Of a stretch of 64,000 nt of DNA, positions 47,043 through 59,875 are shown piece after piece. The translations under genes and the position numbers were made by a program. Below the pieces are notes generated by a model that had not been told where the DNA came from, did no database searches, and saw only the letters and a program-made list of their open reading frames with translations. Origin of the DNA: Amycolatopsis pretoriensis (GTDB taxonomy: Bacteria; Actinomycetota; Actinomycetes; Mycobacteriales; Pseudonocardiaceae); assembly GCF_900107925.1 (NCBI RefSeq), contig NZ_FNUJ01000005.1:620001-684000 (forward strand). The letters run 5' to 3'. The number at the start of each line of letters is the position of its first letter. The first letter of the stretch is position 1.

Positions 47043-48232
47043 CAGAAGTTCAGGTCCTCGCGCGTCTCGTCGTCCGGCTGGTTCCGGCCGGTTTCGCCGT
47101 AGTCACTTGCCTTCTTGGCGTTCTTCACGTGGCTGTTGAGCTTGCCGAGATGGTCGTTGAGCGTCTTGGCGGGGTTGTCGCCGGGCTTCGCCGGGTTGAA
47201 CCCGAAGACGCCCTTGGCCGCGGCCTCGCCGCCCTTCTTCGCGATCTCGGCGAGCGCGTTCTTCCCGGCTCGCTTGCCGATCATCCCCTCGGCGCCCTTG
47301 AGCTTGTCGACGAGGCTCATGCCCGCGTCCCGCTCGGCTATCTCGCCCAGCTTCTTCGCGGTCTTGCCGTCGGCGAACACCTGGCCCAGCTTGGTCGCGG
47401 CCAGCTTGGCCTTCATCTTCTGCAGCCAGTCGAGGATCTTCTGCAGCAGCTCGCGGACCTTCGACACCTTCTGCGTCGTCTTCGCGGTGGTGGTGCCGAG
47501 CTTGACCTCGGACGCGGTGCCGGCGGTGGCGACCGACGCCCCGCAGGTGGGCACCGCGGCGGCCAGCGCCGGGATCCAGATCATGATCAGCCAGGTGATC
47601 AGCTCGGTGAGGATCGCCTTGATCAGGTCTTCGACGAAGCTCATCAACATGCTGCTCAACTGCAGCATCTGCGCGAGGTCGCCGGACTTCGCGGAGACGC
47701 CGCCGATGCCGTGGGCGAACTCGCCGAGCGACCGGCGCGCCGCGTCCCCCGCGTCGCCCTGCCAGCCTTTGAGCGACGAGTCGGCGACCTCGGCGAAGTT
47801 CTTCGCCAGCTGGTCGAGCCCGGTGGCGATGGCGTTGAAGTTGTCGGCGGCGGTGCCGAGCGCCGGCCCGTCGCCGCTGACGAAGTGGATCGCGTCCTGG
47901 ATCGGCTGGACCGCGCTGATCAGGAAGTTCAGCCCCTGCCCGACGAGCCAGCCGAGCGGGTCGGTGGCGATGTCGGTGATCGTGCTCGCGCTCGACTGGA
48001 TGAAGCTGGTGGTGTCGGTCGCGATGGTGCCGAGCCCGAGGGCGATGTCGACGCCGTCCGGGTGCGGCGCGCCGGCGGCCTCGACCACCGAGACGACGTC
48101 CTTGCCGACGGTCACGGCGCTGCCGGCGAACGGCGTCGCCTTGACCGCGTTGTCGACGTTCACGCCGAGCACGGTCGTCGGGTCGTCGCTCTTGACTCTG
48201 ACGCCGCTCGCGACGTCCTGGAACTCCGCCAT
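47042..48232 (-). CDS. WXG100-like putative type VII secretion substrate
   Basis: This 396-residue protein starts at ATG 48232 with AGGGGG just upstream. A central alpha-helical WXG100-type region has the WQGDAGDAARRSL turn (~164-176) flanked by long helices. Hydrophobic segments follow (TELITWLIMIWIPALAAAVP, ~215-234). The C-terminal ~150 residues are Lys/Ala-rich with no known toxin motif. This plan resembles large actinobacterial WXG-type secreted proteins. No EccC-type ATPase lies in the window, so secretion is inferred. Confidence 0.72.
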   Translation of the reverse strand: MAEFQDVASGVRVKSDDPTTVLGVNVDNAVKATPFAGSAVTVGKDVVSVVEAAGAPHPDGVDIALGLGTIATDTTSFIQSSASTITDIATDPLGWLVGQGLNFLISAVQPIQDAIHFVSGDGPALGTAADNFNAIATGLDQLAKNFAEVADSSLKGWQGDAGDAARRSLGEFAHGIGGVSAKSGDLAQMLQLSSMLMSFVEDLIKAILTELITWLIMIWIPALAAAVPTCGASVATAGTASEVKLGTTTAKTTQKVSKVRELLQKILDWLQKMKAKLAATKLGQVFADGKTAKKLGEIAERDAGMSLVDKLKGAEGMIGKRAGKNALAEIAKKGGEAAAKGVFGFNPAKPGDNPAKTLNDHLGKLNSHVKNAKKASDYGETGRNQPDDETREDLNF

Positions 48233-48240
48233 CGATCCCC

Positions 48241-48573
48241 CTACGGCTTCTTCGGGCCGTCGAGCAGGACCTCGACCTGGCCGAAGAACGCCACGTGGTC
48301 GTCTTCGGTGCCCTGGTAGACGTTCGCCGCGTCGGTGAACTTCGCCTGCGCCGACGTCAGGCCCTCGGCCATCGACGCCAGCAGGTCGCGCAGCTCCTGG
48401 AGGGTCTCGTCGTACCCGTGCTTGGTGAAGAGGCCGACCACGCCCCACGACTTGTCGCCGACGTCGGACTGGCCGACCTTCTCGGTGAACTTCGCGCCCT
48501 GGTCCTTGTACATGCCGAGGTCACCGACGTACTTGCGCAGCGCGTCGACCTCCACCCGGTAGCCGTCCGGCAT
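48241..48573 (-). CDS. EspC-like/WXG100-family protein
   Basis: This 110-residue protein starts at ATG 48573 with GGAGGA upstream. It begins MPDGYRVEVDALRKYVGDLG and has two helices and a C-terminal segment (FTDAANVYQGTEDDHVAFFG). The pattern fits EspC-like ESX secretion-associated proteins, which form helical hairpins with a partner. The start shares a base with the YbaB gene's stop, and it is nine bases ahead of the WXG-like gene, so the three are translated together. Confidence 0.75.
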   Translation of the reverse strand: MPDGYRVEVDALRKYVGDLGMYKDQGAKFTEKVGQSDVGDKSWGVVGLFTKHGYDETLQELRDLLASMAEGLTSAQAKFTDAANVYQGTEDDHVAFFGQVEVLLDGPKKP

Positions 48574-49112
48574 CAGTCCTCCTCGTCGAACAGGTTCCGC
48601 AGGAAGGTGTCGCCCGCGGACCCACCGCGCGCGGGCGGCGCCGGCGGGGCGTCGTCTGCCTGGCGCAGGACGCGCTGGTCGGAGAAGTCCTCCGGCGCTG
48701 CTTCTTCTTGCGTCAGCTTCGACCGCAGTTCCTCGACGGTGGTTCCGAACGCTTCGGCCTGCGTCTCGAGGACCTGGTCGACGAGGCCGAGCTCGTCGCC
48801 GAGGTGGTCCCGGACGAGCACGACCTGCTGCCGCGCGGCCTCGCCGACTGCTTCCCGGAGTGTCGACATGAGGGCCGCGGAGAGGGCTTGCGGGCCCTTC
48901 GCGAGCGCGGCGTCGGTGAACTTGACGTCGAGGACCGCGCCCCCGGGACCGGTGACGACGGTCACGCCACCGTCCGGCGAGGACGCGCTCGCCCGCAGCT
49001 CGGTGAGCTGCGCCTGCATCGCGTCGAGGCCGGCGAACCGGTCGTCGACGTTCCGGATGCCCGACTGGAACCGCTCGAACTCGGCTATCAGCTGGTCGAA
49101 CTCGGCCGCCAT
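48573..49112 (-). CDS. YbaB/EbfC-family protein
   Basis: This 179-residue protein has an N-terminal helical YbaB/EbfC domain (~1-95: VTVVTGPGGAVLDVKFTDAA is typical of the family core), then a helix and a Pro/Ala-rich tail ending FLRNLFDEED. YbaB proteins bind DNA; versions encoded beside WXG100 genes are common in actinobacteria, where their role is unknown. It is the first gene of the minus-strand cassette. Confidence 0.8.
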   Translation of the reverse strand: MAAEFDQLIAEFERFQSGIRNVDDRFAGLDAMQAQLTELRASASSPDGGVTVVTGPGGAVLDVKFTDAALAKGPQALSAALMSTLREAVGEAARQQVVLVRDHLGDELGLVDQVLETQAEAFGTTVEELRSKLTQEEAAPEDFSDQRVLRQADDAPPAPPARGGSAGDTFLRNLFDEED

Positions 49113-49277
49113 GCCCCTCGTTCCCTCCCGTTCGCGTGCTGCCCGCCACTCATCGTGGCCCCTCGGCGACGGTGTGACGCACGGAACGCCGGATCCGATC
49201 CCACTGCATCACCCGGTCGGGTAATGGGTAGGTTGCGGCCGCAAGGGGAAGCAGGGGAACAGCGCTAGGAGTGCGTG

Positions 49278-49433
49278 ATGAGCAGCAGCGAAGGGGCCGG
49301 CCGGCCCGACGAAGAACCGAAGTCGACGGGCAGCCACGCGGCTCCCGAGGGGGCCGGGGTGCACCCGCTGATCGACTTGTCCCGCGACCCGAACCCGGGC
49401 AAGCCGGACCACGCGAAGCCCGACGAGGACTGA
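49278..49433 (+). CDS. short hydrophilic protein of 51 residues
   Basis: The frame starts at ATG 49278 with AGGAG seven bases upstream and ends at TGA 49431-49433. The product begins MSSSEGAGRPDEEPKSTG and ends HAKPDED. Nearly every codon ends in G or C, as in neighbouring genes. It is Pro/Asp/Glu-rich and probably disordered. I recognise no family. Its length puts it below usual gene-calling limits. Confidence 0.6.
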   Translation: MSSSEGAGRPDEEPKSTGSHAAPEGAGVHPLIDLSRDPNPGKPDHAKPDED

Positions 49434-50040
49434 GCCGGAGGGGGTTGGCCACGCCGGGCGAGCTGGAGGGCCGCTCGGCAGGCCGGCACTCGCCGGGGTC
49501 CCGAATGACTCATTGGGGACCTCCGGTGCCGCGAATGCGACTTTCGCGGCACCCGGCCCCGAGCGGGCGACCGGGCCGAGCGCGGCCGGCGCCGCTCGGC
49601 CCGGCGGCCGGAACATTCCCGAGGCCCGCGGTGTTGCAAACGGTGCGGGGGAGTCCGCGCCGGGCGCACGAACCCCCGCGGATCCGGGAAACCAGGCGGG
49701 GAAACCGCGCCACTGTGACCGGACTCCGGAACATCCCCCGGCCGGGCGGTGCCGAGAGGTACGCTGGAGGTTCGCCGACCTTCGGACCCCCCGCCGCGCT
49801 CCTTCCGGACCCGGGCGGGTATCTTTGGAGACCGTGCCCGGCATGCGTCGGGCCGCTCCGCGTGCCGTGCGCATGGGCGGGGTGCTCAGGCACCCGGTCA
49901 CCGGCTTCGGCAGGTCGGGGTTCCGACGGAAAATCCCTCCGGGAAGTTACCGGTCGAGAGACCGTGACGCGGGCCGACACGCCCGACCGCGGGGGCCGGT
50001 GAAGACACGAAGAAGCAGATCACGACAGGAAGCTGGTCCA
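49434..50040 (+). other. gene-free stretch upstream of rpsL
   Basis: This 607-base region should hold the promoter of rpsL-rpsG-fusA. It also holds the composite palindrome at 49504-49553. TATCTT near 49816 fits a -10 but lacks a good -35. No ORF has convincing start signals and codon use. Confidence 0.45.
49504..49553. repeat. composite palindromic element
   Basis: AATGACTCATT (49504-49514) is a perfect palindrome around a central C. Ten bases later GGTGCCGCGAA (49525-49535) pairs perfectly with TTCGCGGCACC (49543-49553) around a 7-base loop. It looks like a dispersed intergenic repeat or a regulatory target rather than a terminator, as it is ~70 bases from any stop codon. Confidence 0.5.
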
Positions 50041-50415
50041 TTGCCCACGATCCAGCAGCTGGTCCGCAAGGGCCGCCAGGACAAGGCTGCCAAGCAGAAG
50101 ACCGCGGCCCTCAAGGGGAGCCCGCAGCGGCGTGGCGTGTGCACTCGCGTGTACACCACGACCCCCAAGAAGCCGAACTCGGCGCTGCGCAAGGTCGCGC
50201 GTGTGAAGCTGACCAGCGGCATCGAGGTCACCGCCTACATCCCCGGTGAGGGCCACAACCTGCAGGAGCACTCCATGGTGCTCGTGCGTGGTGGTCGTGT
50301 GAAGGACCTTCCGGGTGTCCGTTACAAGATCATCCGCGGTTCGCTCGACACGCAGGGTGTCAAGAACCGCAAGCAGGCGCGCAGCCGGTACGGCGCGAAG
50401 AAGGAGAAGAGCTAA
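50041..50415 (+). CDS. rpsL: 30S ribosomal protein S12
   Basis: This 124-residue decoding-centre protein starts at TTG 50041 after GGAAG. The sequence has TTTPKKPNSALRK with Lys43 and GRVKDLPG with Lys88, the residues changed in streptomycin-resistant mutants; both are wild-type. It shares its last base with the rpsG start. Confidence 0.98.
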   Translation: MPTIQQLVRKGRQDKAAKQKTAALKGSPQRRGVCTRVYTTTPKKPNSALRKVARVKLTSGIEVTAYIPGEGHNLQEHSMVLVRGGRVKDLPGVRYKIIRGSLDTQGVKNRKQARSRYGAKKEKS

Positions 50416-50885
50416 TGCCCCGCAAGGGTCCGGCCCCGAAGCGGCCGCTGATCTCCGACCCCGTCTACGCCTCCCCGCTGGTCACCCAGCTGGTGAACAA
50501 GGTGCTGAAGGACGGGAAGCGGTCCCTGGCCGAGCGCATCGTGTACGGCGCGCTCGAAGGCGCTCGCGAGAAGACGGGCACCGACCCGGTCGTCACGCTG
50601 AAGCGCGCCCTCGACAACGTGAAGCCCACCATCGAGGTGAAGAGCCGCCGCGTCGGTGGTGCCACCTACCAGGTGCCGATCGAGGTCAAGCCGGGTCGCT
50701 CGACGACCCTGGCGCTGCGCTGGCTGGTCTCCTTCTCGCAGGCCCGCCGCGAGAAGACGATGATCGAGCGCCTGCAGAACGAGCTGCTGGACGCTTCCAA
50801 CGGCCTCGGGGCCTCCGTGAAGCGTCGCGAAGACACGCACAAGATGGCCGAGTCCAACCGGGCCTTCGCGCACTACCGCTGGTGA
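50415..50885 (+). CDS. rpsG: 30S ribosomal protein S7
   Basis: This 156-residue primary 16S rRNA-binding protein begins PRKGPAPKRPLISDPVYASP and has the family motif LTHRMAESNRAFAHYRW-like ending (here HKMAESNRAFAHYRW). It is between rpsL and fusA, the normal str operon order. Confidence 0.98.
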   Translation: MPRKGPAPKRPLISDPVYASPLVTQLVNKVLKDGKRSLAERIVYGALEGAREKTGTDPVVTLKRALDNVKPTIEVKSRRVGGATYQVPIEVKPGRSTTLALRWLVSFSQARREKTMIERLQNELLDASNGLGASVKRREDTHKMAESNRAFAHYRW

Positions 50886-50948
50886 TCACCGCCCGGCTGT
50901 CGACCAAGCCATGCCGGGCCCCAAGCTTGAGAACAGGGGAACACTCTC

Positions 50949-53048
<2,100 letters not shown>

Positions 53049-53179
53049 GAACCCCCACCGCGCGCGGGCATTAAGGGACTCTCCTGAACGTCCGCTAGCA
53101 CCGACGAAGGAACATTCGGAGGGCAGCAGCCACGCTGCCCTCCGAGCACAAAGCGAAACCAGTCCAGGAGGACATTCCA

Positions 53180-54373
<1,194 letters not shown>

Positions 54374-54783
54374 TTTAGCGCCCCGACCGGGGGTAATACA
54401 CCCCCGGCTCAGGGGCGTCAAATCACGTGTGCGACACTATTCAGGTTGCTCGTCCTGGGGCGGCCGATCCCTGTCAGGGGTCCGGCCGCCCTGGTGCGAG
54501 TGGCCACGGTCCGCCGAGCTCTTCCTTCGGGTTGCAGGCGAGCGGGCAAAGGCAGTGAGACGGTGTTCTTGCAAGAGCACAGCCGGCTCATAGCCTCCTC
54601 ACGTTGAGGAAGACCAGGCAAGACGACGATCCCGCGGGATCCGTCTGTGCGTCGGGCGCGACACGCCCGACCGCGTGGACCGGGGACAGGGCCGTTGAAC
54701 TGCGGAAACCCAGGCTCAGGGTGGGAACACCCAGCGGGGTTTGTGAGATAGCGGCACGAGACGACAAGGAACGAGCAGCCACC
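54374..54783 (+). promoter_or_regulatory. tuf-rpsJ intergenic region with two hairpins
   Basis: A hairpin at 54384-54404 (CCGGGGGT-aatac-ACCCCCGG, extended by outer GCGCCCC/GGGGCG) follows the tuf stop and is a probable terminator without a T-run. A second perfect 8-bp hairpin at 54651-54671 (GTCGGGCG/CGCCCGAC) lies ~110 bases before rpsJ. The S10 operon promoter should lie between them, but I see no strong -35/-10 pair. Confidence 0.5.
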
Positions 54784-55089
54784 ATGGCGGGACAGAAGAT
54801 CCGCATCCGGCTCAAGGCCTACGACCACGAGGCGATCGACACCTCGGCGCGCAAGATCGTGGAAACGGTCACGCGCACCGGCGCCCGGGTCGTCGGGCCG
54901 GTGCCGCTGCCCACCGAGAAGAACGTTTACTGCGTCATCCGCTCGCCGCACAAGTACAAGGACTCGCGCGAGCACTTCGAGATGCGCACGCACAAGCGTC
55001 TGATCGACATCCTCGACCCGACGCCGAAGACGGTCGACGCGCTCATGCGCATCGACCTGCCGGCGAGCGTCGACGTCAACATCCAGTAG
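54784..55089 (+). CDS. rpsJ: 30S ribosomal protein S10
   Basis: This 101-residue protein begins MAGQKIRIRLKAYDHEAIDT and has HFEMRTHKRLIDI, both diagnostic of S10 (NusE), which also acts with NusG in antitermination. It is the first gene of the S10 operon. Confidence 0.98.
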   Translation: MAGQKIRIRLKAYDHEAIDTSARKIVETVTRTGARVVGPVPLPTEKNVYCVIRSPHKYKDSREHFEMRTHKRLIDILDPTPKTVDALMRIDLPASVDVNIQ

Positions 55090-55122
55090 TAGCGGCGGGC
55101 GAGCGGCGGAGATAAGAGACTC

Positions 55123-55779
55123 ATGTCTGACAGGCAGATGAAGGGCATCCTGGGCACGAAGCTCGGTATGACCCAGGTCTTCGACGAGCAGAACCGGGTT
55201 GTCCCGGTCACCGTCGTGAAGGCCGGTCCGAACGTGGTCACCCAGGTTCGGACCCAGGAGAAGGACGGCTACAAGGCCGTGCAGCTGGCGTTCGGCGCGG
55301 TCGACCCGCGCAAGGTGAACAAGCCGCGCACCGGCCACTACGACAAGGCGGGCGTGACCCCGCGGCGCTTCCTCGCGGAGCTGCGTACCACCGACGCCGA
55401 GACCTACGAGGTCGGCCAGGAGATCACCGCCGAGGTGTTCGCCGCCGGCGTCGAGGTCGACGTGACCGGTACCAGCAAGGGCAAGGGCTACGCCGGTGTC
55501 ATGAAGCGCCACGGCTTCAAGGGCCAGGGCGCGAGCCACGGTGCCCAGGCCGTGCACCGCAAGCCGGGTTCGATCGGTGGCTGCGCCACCCCCGGCCGCG
55601 TCTTCAAGGGCCTGCGCATGGCGGGCCGGATGGGCAACGACCGGGTCACCACGCAGAACCTGACCGTGCACGCCGTGCGTGCCGAGGACGGCCTGCTGCT
55701 GATCAAGGGCGCCGTGCCCGGTCCCAAGGGCGGCCTGCTGTTCGTGCGCAGCGCCGCGAAGGGTGGTAACTCCGAATGA
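55123..55779 (+). CDS. rplC: 50S ribosomal protein L3
   Basis: This 218-residue peptidyl-transferase-centre protein has LGTKLGMTQVFDEQNRVVPV at the start and KGKGYAGVMKRHGFKGQGAS (~123-142) in the loop that reaches the active site. Its stop overlaps rplD (ATGA). Confidence 0.98.
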   Translation: MSDRQMKGILGTKLGMTQVFDEQNRVVPVTVVKAGPNVVTQVRTQEKDGYKAVQLAFGAVDPRKVNKPRTGHYDKAGVTPRRFLAELRTTDAETYEVGQEITAEVFAAGVEVDVTGTSKGKGYAGVMKRHGFKGQGASHGAQAVHRKPGSIGGCATPGRVFKGLRMAGRMGNDRVTTQNLTVHAVRAEDGLLLIKGAVPGPKGGLLFVRSAAKGGNSE

Positions 55780-56465
55780 CAAGCGTCGAGCTGAAGACCC
55801 CGGCCGGTAAAGCCGACGGCACGGTCGATCTCCCCGAGGAGATCTTCGACGTGCAGGCCAATGTCGCGCTGATGCACCAGGTGGTGGTGGCCCAGCAGGC
55901 CGCCGCGCGCCAGGGCACGCACGACACGAAGACCCGTGGTGAGGTCTCCGGTGGCGGCAAGAAGCCGTACCGGCAGAAGGGCACCGGCCGTGCCCGCCAG
56001 GGTTCGACCCGCGCGCCGCAGTTCGTCGGCGGTGGCGTCGTGCACGGCCCCACGCCGCGTGACTACTCGCAGCGCACCCCGAAGAAGATGAAGGCAGCCG
56101 CCCTGCGTGGCGCCCTCTCCGACCGGGCGCGCGCCGGCCAGCTGCACGTCGTCACCGAGCTGGTGACCGGTGAGAAGCCGTCGACCAAGGCCGCCAAGAC
56201 CGCCCTCGCCGCCGTCACGGCCGCGAAGCGCGTGCTCGTGGTGCTGGACCGGGCCGACGAGCTGAGCTGGGTTTCCCTGCGGAACCTGCCCGAGGTGCAC
56301 ATCCTCTGGGCCGACCAGCTCAACACCTACGACGTTCTGGTCAACGACGACGTCGTGTTCACCAAGGCCGCGTACGACGCGTTCGTCGCCGGCCCCGTCC
56401 GCGGTAAGACCGTCAAGGCTTCCGCGCGGTCGGGCGAGGTCACGGAAGGGAGTGACGAGAAGTGA
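55776..56465 (+). CDS. rplD: 50S ribosomal protein L4
   Basis: This 229-residue protein lining the exit tunnel has TRGEVSGGGKKPYRQKGTGR and the ARQGSTRAPQFVGGG loop (~65-90). The C-terminal tail (TEGSDEK) is longer than in E. coli. It overlaps rplC and rplW by four bases each. Confidence 0.98.
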   Translation: MTSVELKTPAGKADGTVDLPEEIFDVQANVALMHQVVVAQQAAARQGTHDTKTRGEVSGGGKKPYRQKGTGRARQGSTRAPQFVGGGVVHGPTPRDYSQRTPKKMKAAALRGALSDRARAGQLHVVTELVTGEKPSTKAAKTALAAVTAAKRVLVVLDRADELSWVSLRNLPEVHILWADQLNTYDVLVNDDVVFTKAAYDAFVAGPVRGKTVKASARSGEVTEGSDEK

Positions 56466-56773
56466 GTTCGGTCGCCATTCCGGACCCCCGCGACATCCTG
56501 CTCGCGCCGGTCATCTCCGAGAAGTCCTACGGGCTGCTCGAGGACCACAAGTACACGTTCATCGTCCGCCCGGACGCCAACAAGACCCAGATCAAGATCG
56601 CGGTCGAGAAGGTGTTCGGCGTCAAGGTGGTCAGCGTCAACACGGCCAACCGCCAGGGCAAGCGGAAGCGGACTCGCGCGGGCTTCGGCAAGCGCAAGGA
56701 CACCAAGCGCGCCATCGTGACTCTTTCGCCCGAGAGCAAGGCGATCGAGATCTTCGGCGGACCCACCGCGTAA
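56462..56773 (+). CDS. rplW: 50S ribosomal protein L23
   Basis: This 103-residue exit-site protein has VISEKSYGLLEDHKYTFIV and GKRKRTRAGFGKRKDTKRAI. It provides the docking site for trigger factor and SRP. It starts at GTG 56462 overlapping rplD. Confidence 0.98.
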   Translation: MSSVAIPDPRDILLAPVISEKSYGLLEDHKYTFIVRPDANKTQIKIAVEKVFGVKVVSVNTANRQGKRKRTRAGFGKRKDTKRAIVTLSPESKAIEIFGGPTA

Positions 56774-56788
56774 AGGACTGAGCTGACA

Positions 56789-57625
56789 ATGGGCATCCGC
56801 AAGTACAAGCCGACGACCCCGGGTCGTCGCGGTTCGAGCGTCTCGGACTTCGCCGAGATCACCCGCTCCACCCCGGAGAAGTCGCTGCTTCGTCCGCTGA
56901 GCGGTTCGGGCGGTCGCAACTCGTCCGGCAAGATCACCACCCGGCACAAGGGTGGCGGCCACAAGCGCGCTTACCGCGTCATCGACTTCCGTCGCAATGA
57001 CAAGGACGGCATCCCCGCCAAGGTCGCGCACATCGAGTACGACCCCAACCGGTCCGCTCGCATCGCGCTGCTGCACTACGCCGACGGCGAGAAGCGCTAC
57101 ATCATCGCGCCGGAGAAGCTGAAGCAGGGCGACACCGTCGAGAACGGCCCCCGGGCCGACATCAAGCCGGGCAACAACCTGCCGCTGCGCAACATCCCGG
57201 TCGGCACCGTGATCCACGCGATCGAGCTCCGCCCCGGCGGCGGCGCGAAGATGGCGCGGTCCGCCGGCGCGAAGGTGCAGCTCGTCGCCAAGGACGGTCC
57301 GTACGCCCAGCTGCGTCTCCCCTCGGGCGAGATCCGCAACGTGGACGTGCGCAACCGCGCCACGGTCGGCGAGGTCGGCAACTCCGAGCACGCCAACATC
57401 AACTGGGGCAAGGCCGGCCGCAACCGCTGGCGCGGCAAGCGCCCCACGGTCCGCGGTGTCGTCATGAACCCGGTCGACCACCCGCACGGTGGTGGTGAGG
57501 GTAAGACCTCCGGTGGTCGCCACCCGGTCAACCCGAACGGTAAGCCCGAGGGTCGTACGCGCCGGCGCAAGCCGTCCGACGCCCTCATCGTCCGCCGCCG
57601 GCGTACCGGCAAGAACAAGCGCTGA
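56789..57625 (+). CDS. rplB: 50S ribosomal protein L2
   Basis: This 278-residue protein begins MGIRKYKPTTPGRRGSSVSD and has the conserved VMNPVDHPHGGGEGKTSGGR, whose His is close to the peptidyl-transferase centre. It is 15 bases downstream of rplW. Confidence 0.98.
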   Translation: MGIRKYKPTTPGRRGSSVSDFAEITRSTPEKSLLRPLSGSGGRNSSGKITTRHKGGGHKRAYRVIDFRRNDKDGIPAKVAHIEYDPNRSARIALLHYADGEKRYIIAPEKLKQGDTVENGPRADIKPGNNLPLRNIPVGTVIHAIELRPGGGAKMARSAGAKVQLVAKDGPYAQLRLPSGEIRNVDVRNRATVGEVGNSEHANINWGKAGRNRWRGKRPTVRGVVMNPVDHPHGGGEGKTSGGRHPVNPNGKPEGRTRRRKPSDALIVRRRRTGKNKR

Positions 57626-57643
57626 GCAGGGAGGTAGAACAAC

Positions 57644-57925
57644 ATGCCACGTAGCCTCAAGAAGGGCCCGTTCGTGGACGACCACCTGCTCAAGAAGGTG
57701 GACGCGCTGAACGAATCGGGCAAGAAGACGGTCATCAAGACCTGGTCGCGGCGCTCGACGATCATCCCGGACTTCCTGGGACACACGATCGCCGTGCACG
57801 ACGGCCGCAAGCACGTCCCGGTGTTCGTCACCGAGGCCATGGTGGGTCACAAGCTGGGCGAGTTCGCCCCGACGCGGACCTTCAAGGGCCACATCAAGGA
57901 CGACCGCAAGTCGCGCCGCCGCTGA
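57644..57925 (+). CDS. rpsS: 30S ribosomal protein S19
   Basis: This 93-residue protein begins MPRSLKKGPFVDDHLLKKVD and has the S19 motif GHKLGEFAPTRTFKGH. GGGAGGT precedes the ATG. It lies between rplB and rplV. Confidence 0.98.
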   Translation: MPRSLKKGPFVDDHLLKKVDALNESGKKTVIKTWSRRSTIIPDFLGHTIAVHDGRKHVPVFVTEAMVGHKLGEFAPTRTFKGHIKDDRKSRRR

Positions 57926-57954
57926 GCGGGCACGAAACCAGACAGGAAGTAGCG

Positions 57955-58373
57955 ATGAACGCCCAGAACGACGTGACGACCGAGGCTGAACTGCCTACGG
58001 CGTACGCGCGGGCTCGCTTCGTCCGGGACTCGCCGACCAAGGTGCGCCGGGTGATCGAGCTCATCAAGGGACGTAGCGCCGCCGACGCCTTGGCCGTGCT
58101 CCGGTTCGCCCCGCAGGCGGCCAGCGAGCCGGTCGCGAAGGTGCTCGCCAGCGCCGTGGCCAACGCCGAGAACAACCTTCAGCTGGACCCGGAGACGCTC
58201 TGGGTCAAGAACGCGTACGCCGACGAGGGCCCCACCCTCAAGCGGATCCGCCCGCGGGCCCAGGGCCGCGCGTACCGGATCCGCAAGCGGACCAGCCACA
58301 TCACCGTCGAGGTGGAGTCGCGTCCGGCCGTCGCGCAGAAGGCTCAGAGCAAGAAGAAGGCAGGTGGCCGGTA

Positions 58374-58374
<1 letters not shown>
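57955..58374 (+). CDS. rplV: 50S ribosomal protein L22
   Basis: This 139-residue tunnel protein has an N-terminal extension (~1-15), the core ARFVRDSPTKVRRVIELIKG and the tunnel loop PRAQGRAYRIRKRTSHITVE. The last base of its stop is the first of the rpsC GTG. Confidence 0.97.
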
Positions 58375-59207
<833 letters not shown>

Positions 59208-59210
59208 GAC

Positions 59211-59630
59211 GTGCTCATCCCGCGCAGGGTCAAGCACCGGAAGCAGCACTCCCCGAAGCGCCACGGCGCCGCCAAGGGTGGCACGAAGGTCAGCTTCGGC
59301 GAGTACGGCATCCAGGCGCTTGAGCACAGCTACGTGACGAACCGGCAGATCGAGTCCGCTCGTATCGCCATGACCCGTCACATCAAGCGTGGTGGCAAGG
59401 TGTGGACGACCATCTACCCGGACCGCCCGCTGACCAAGAAGCCGGCCGAAACCCGCATGGGTTCCGGTAAGGGTTCGCCGGAGTGGTGGATCGCCAACGT
59501 GAAGCCGGGCCGCGTGATGTTCGAGATCTCGTTCCCGAACGAGGAGACGGCTCGCGAGGCGCTGCGCCGTGCGATCCACAAGCTGCCCATGAAGTGCCGC
59601 ATCGTGACCCGTGAAGGTGGTGAGTTCTGA
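59211..59630 (+). CDS. rplP: 50S ribosomal protein L16
   Basis: This 139-residue protein begins LIPRRVKHRKQHSPKRHGAA and has the family motif ETRMGSGKGSPEWWIANVKP. It starts at GTG 59211, and its stop shares one base with rpmC. Confidence 0.98.
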   Translation: MLIPRRVKHRKQHSPKRHGAAKGGTKVSFGEYGIQALEHSYVTNRQIESARIAMTRHIKRGGKVWTTIYPDRPLTKKPAETRMGSGKGSPEWWIANVKPGRVMFEISFPNEETAREALRRAIHKLPMKCRIVTREGGEF

Positions 59631-59875
59631 TGGCGAACGCTGGTGCCCTGGCATCGGAGCTGCGTGAGCTCACCGCGGAAGAGCTCGTCCTGCGTCTGAA
59701 GGAATACAAGGAGGAGCTCTTCAACCTCCGCTTCCAGATGGCGACCGGGCAGCTCGACAACAACCGCCGTCTGCGCACCGTCCGCACGGACATCGCGCGG
59801 ATCTACACGGTCATGCGCGAGCGCGAACTCGGCCTGTCCGTTGCCCCCGACGCCGAGAGTGAAGGTGCCGCATGA
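59630..59875 (+). CDS. rpmC: 50S ribosomal protein L29
   Basis: This 81-residue two-helix protein has ELTAEELVLRLKEYKEELFN and LRFQMATGQLDNNRRLR. It overlaps rplP (TGATG) and rpsQ (ATGA). Confidence 0.97.
   Translation: MANAGALASELRELTAEELVLRLKEYKEELFNLRFQMATGQLDNNRRLRTVRTDIARIYTVMRERELGLSVAPDAESEGAA

Noticed and set aside
54418..55782. Minus-strand open frame over rpsJ and rplC
   Set aside because: Antisense to two ribosomal protein genes with no plausible product.
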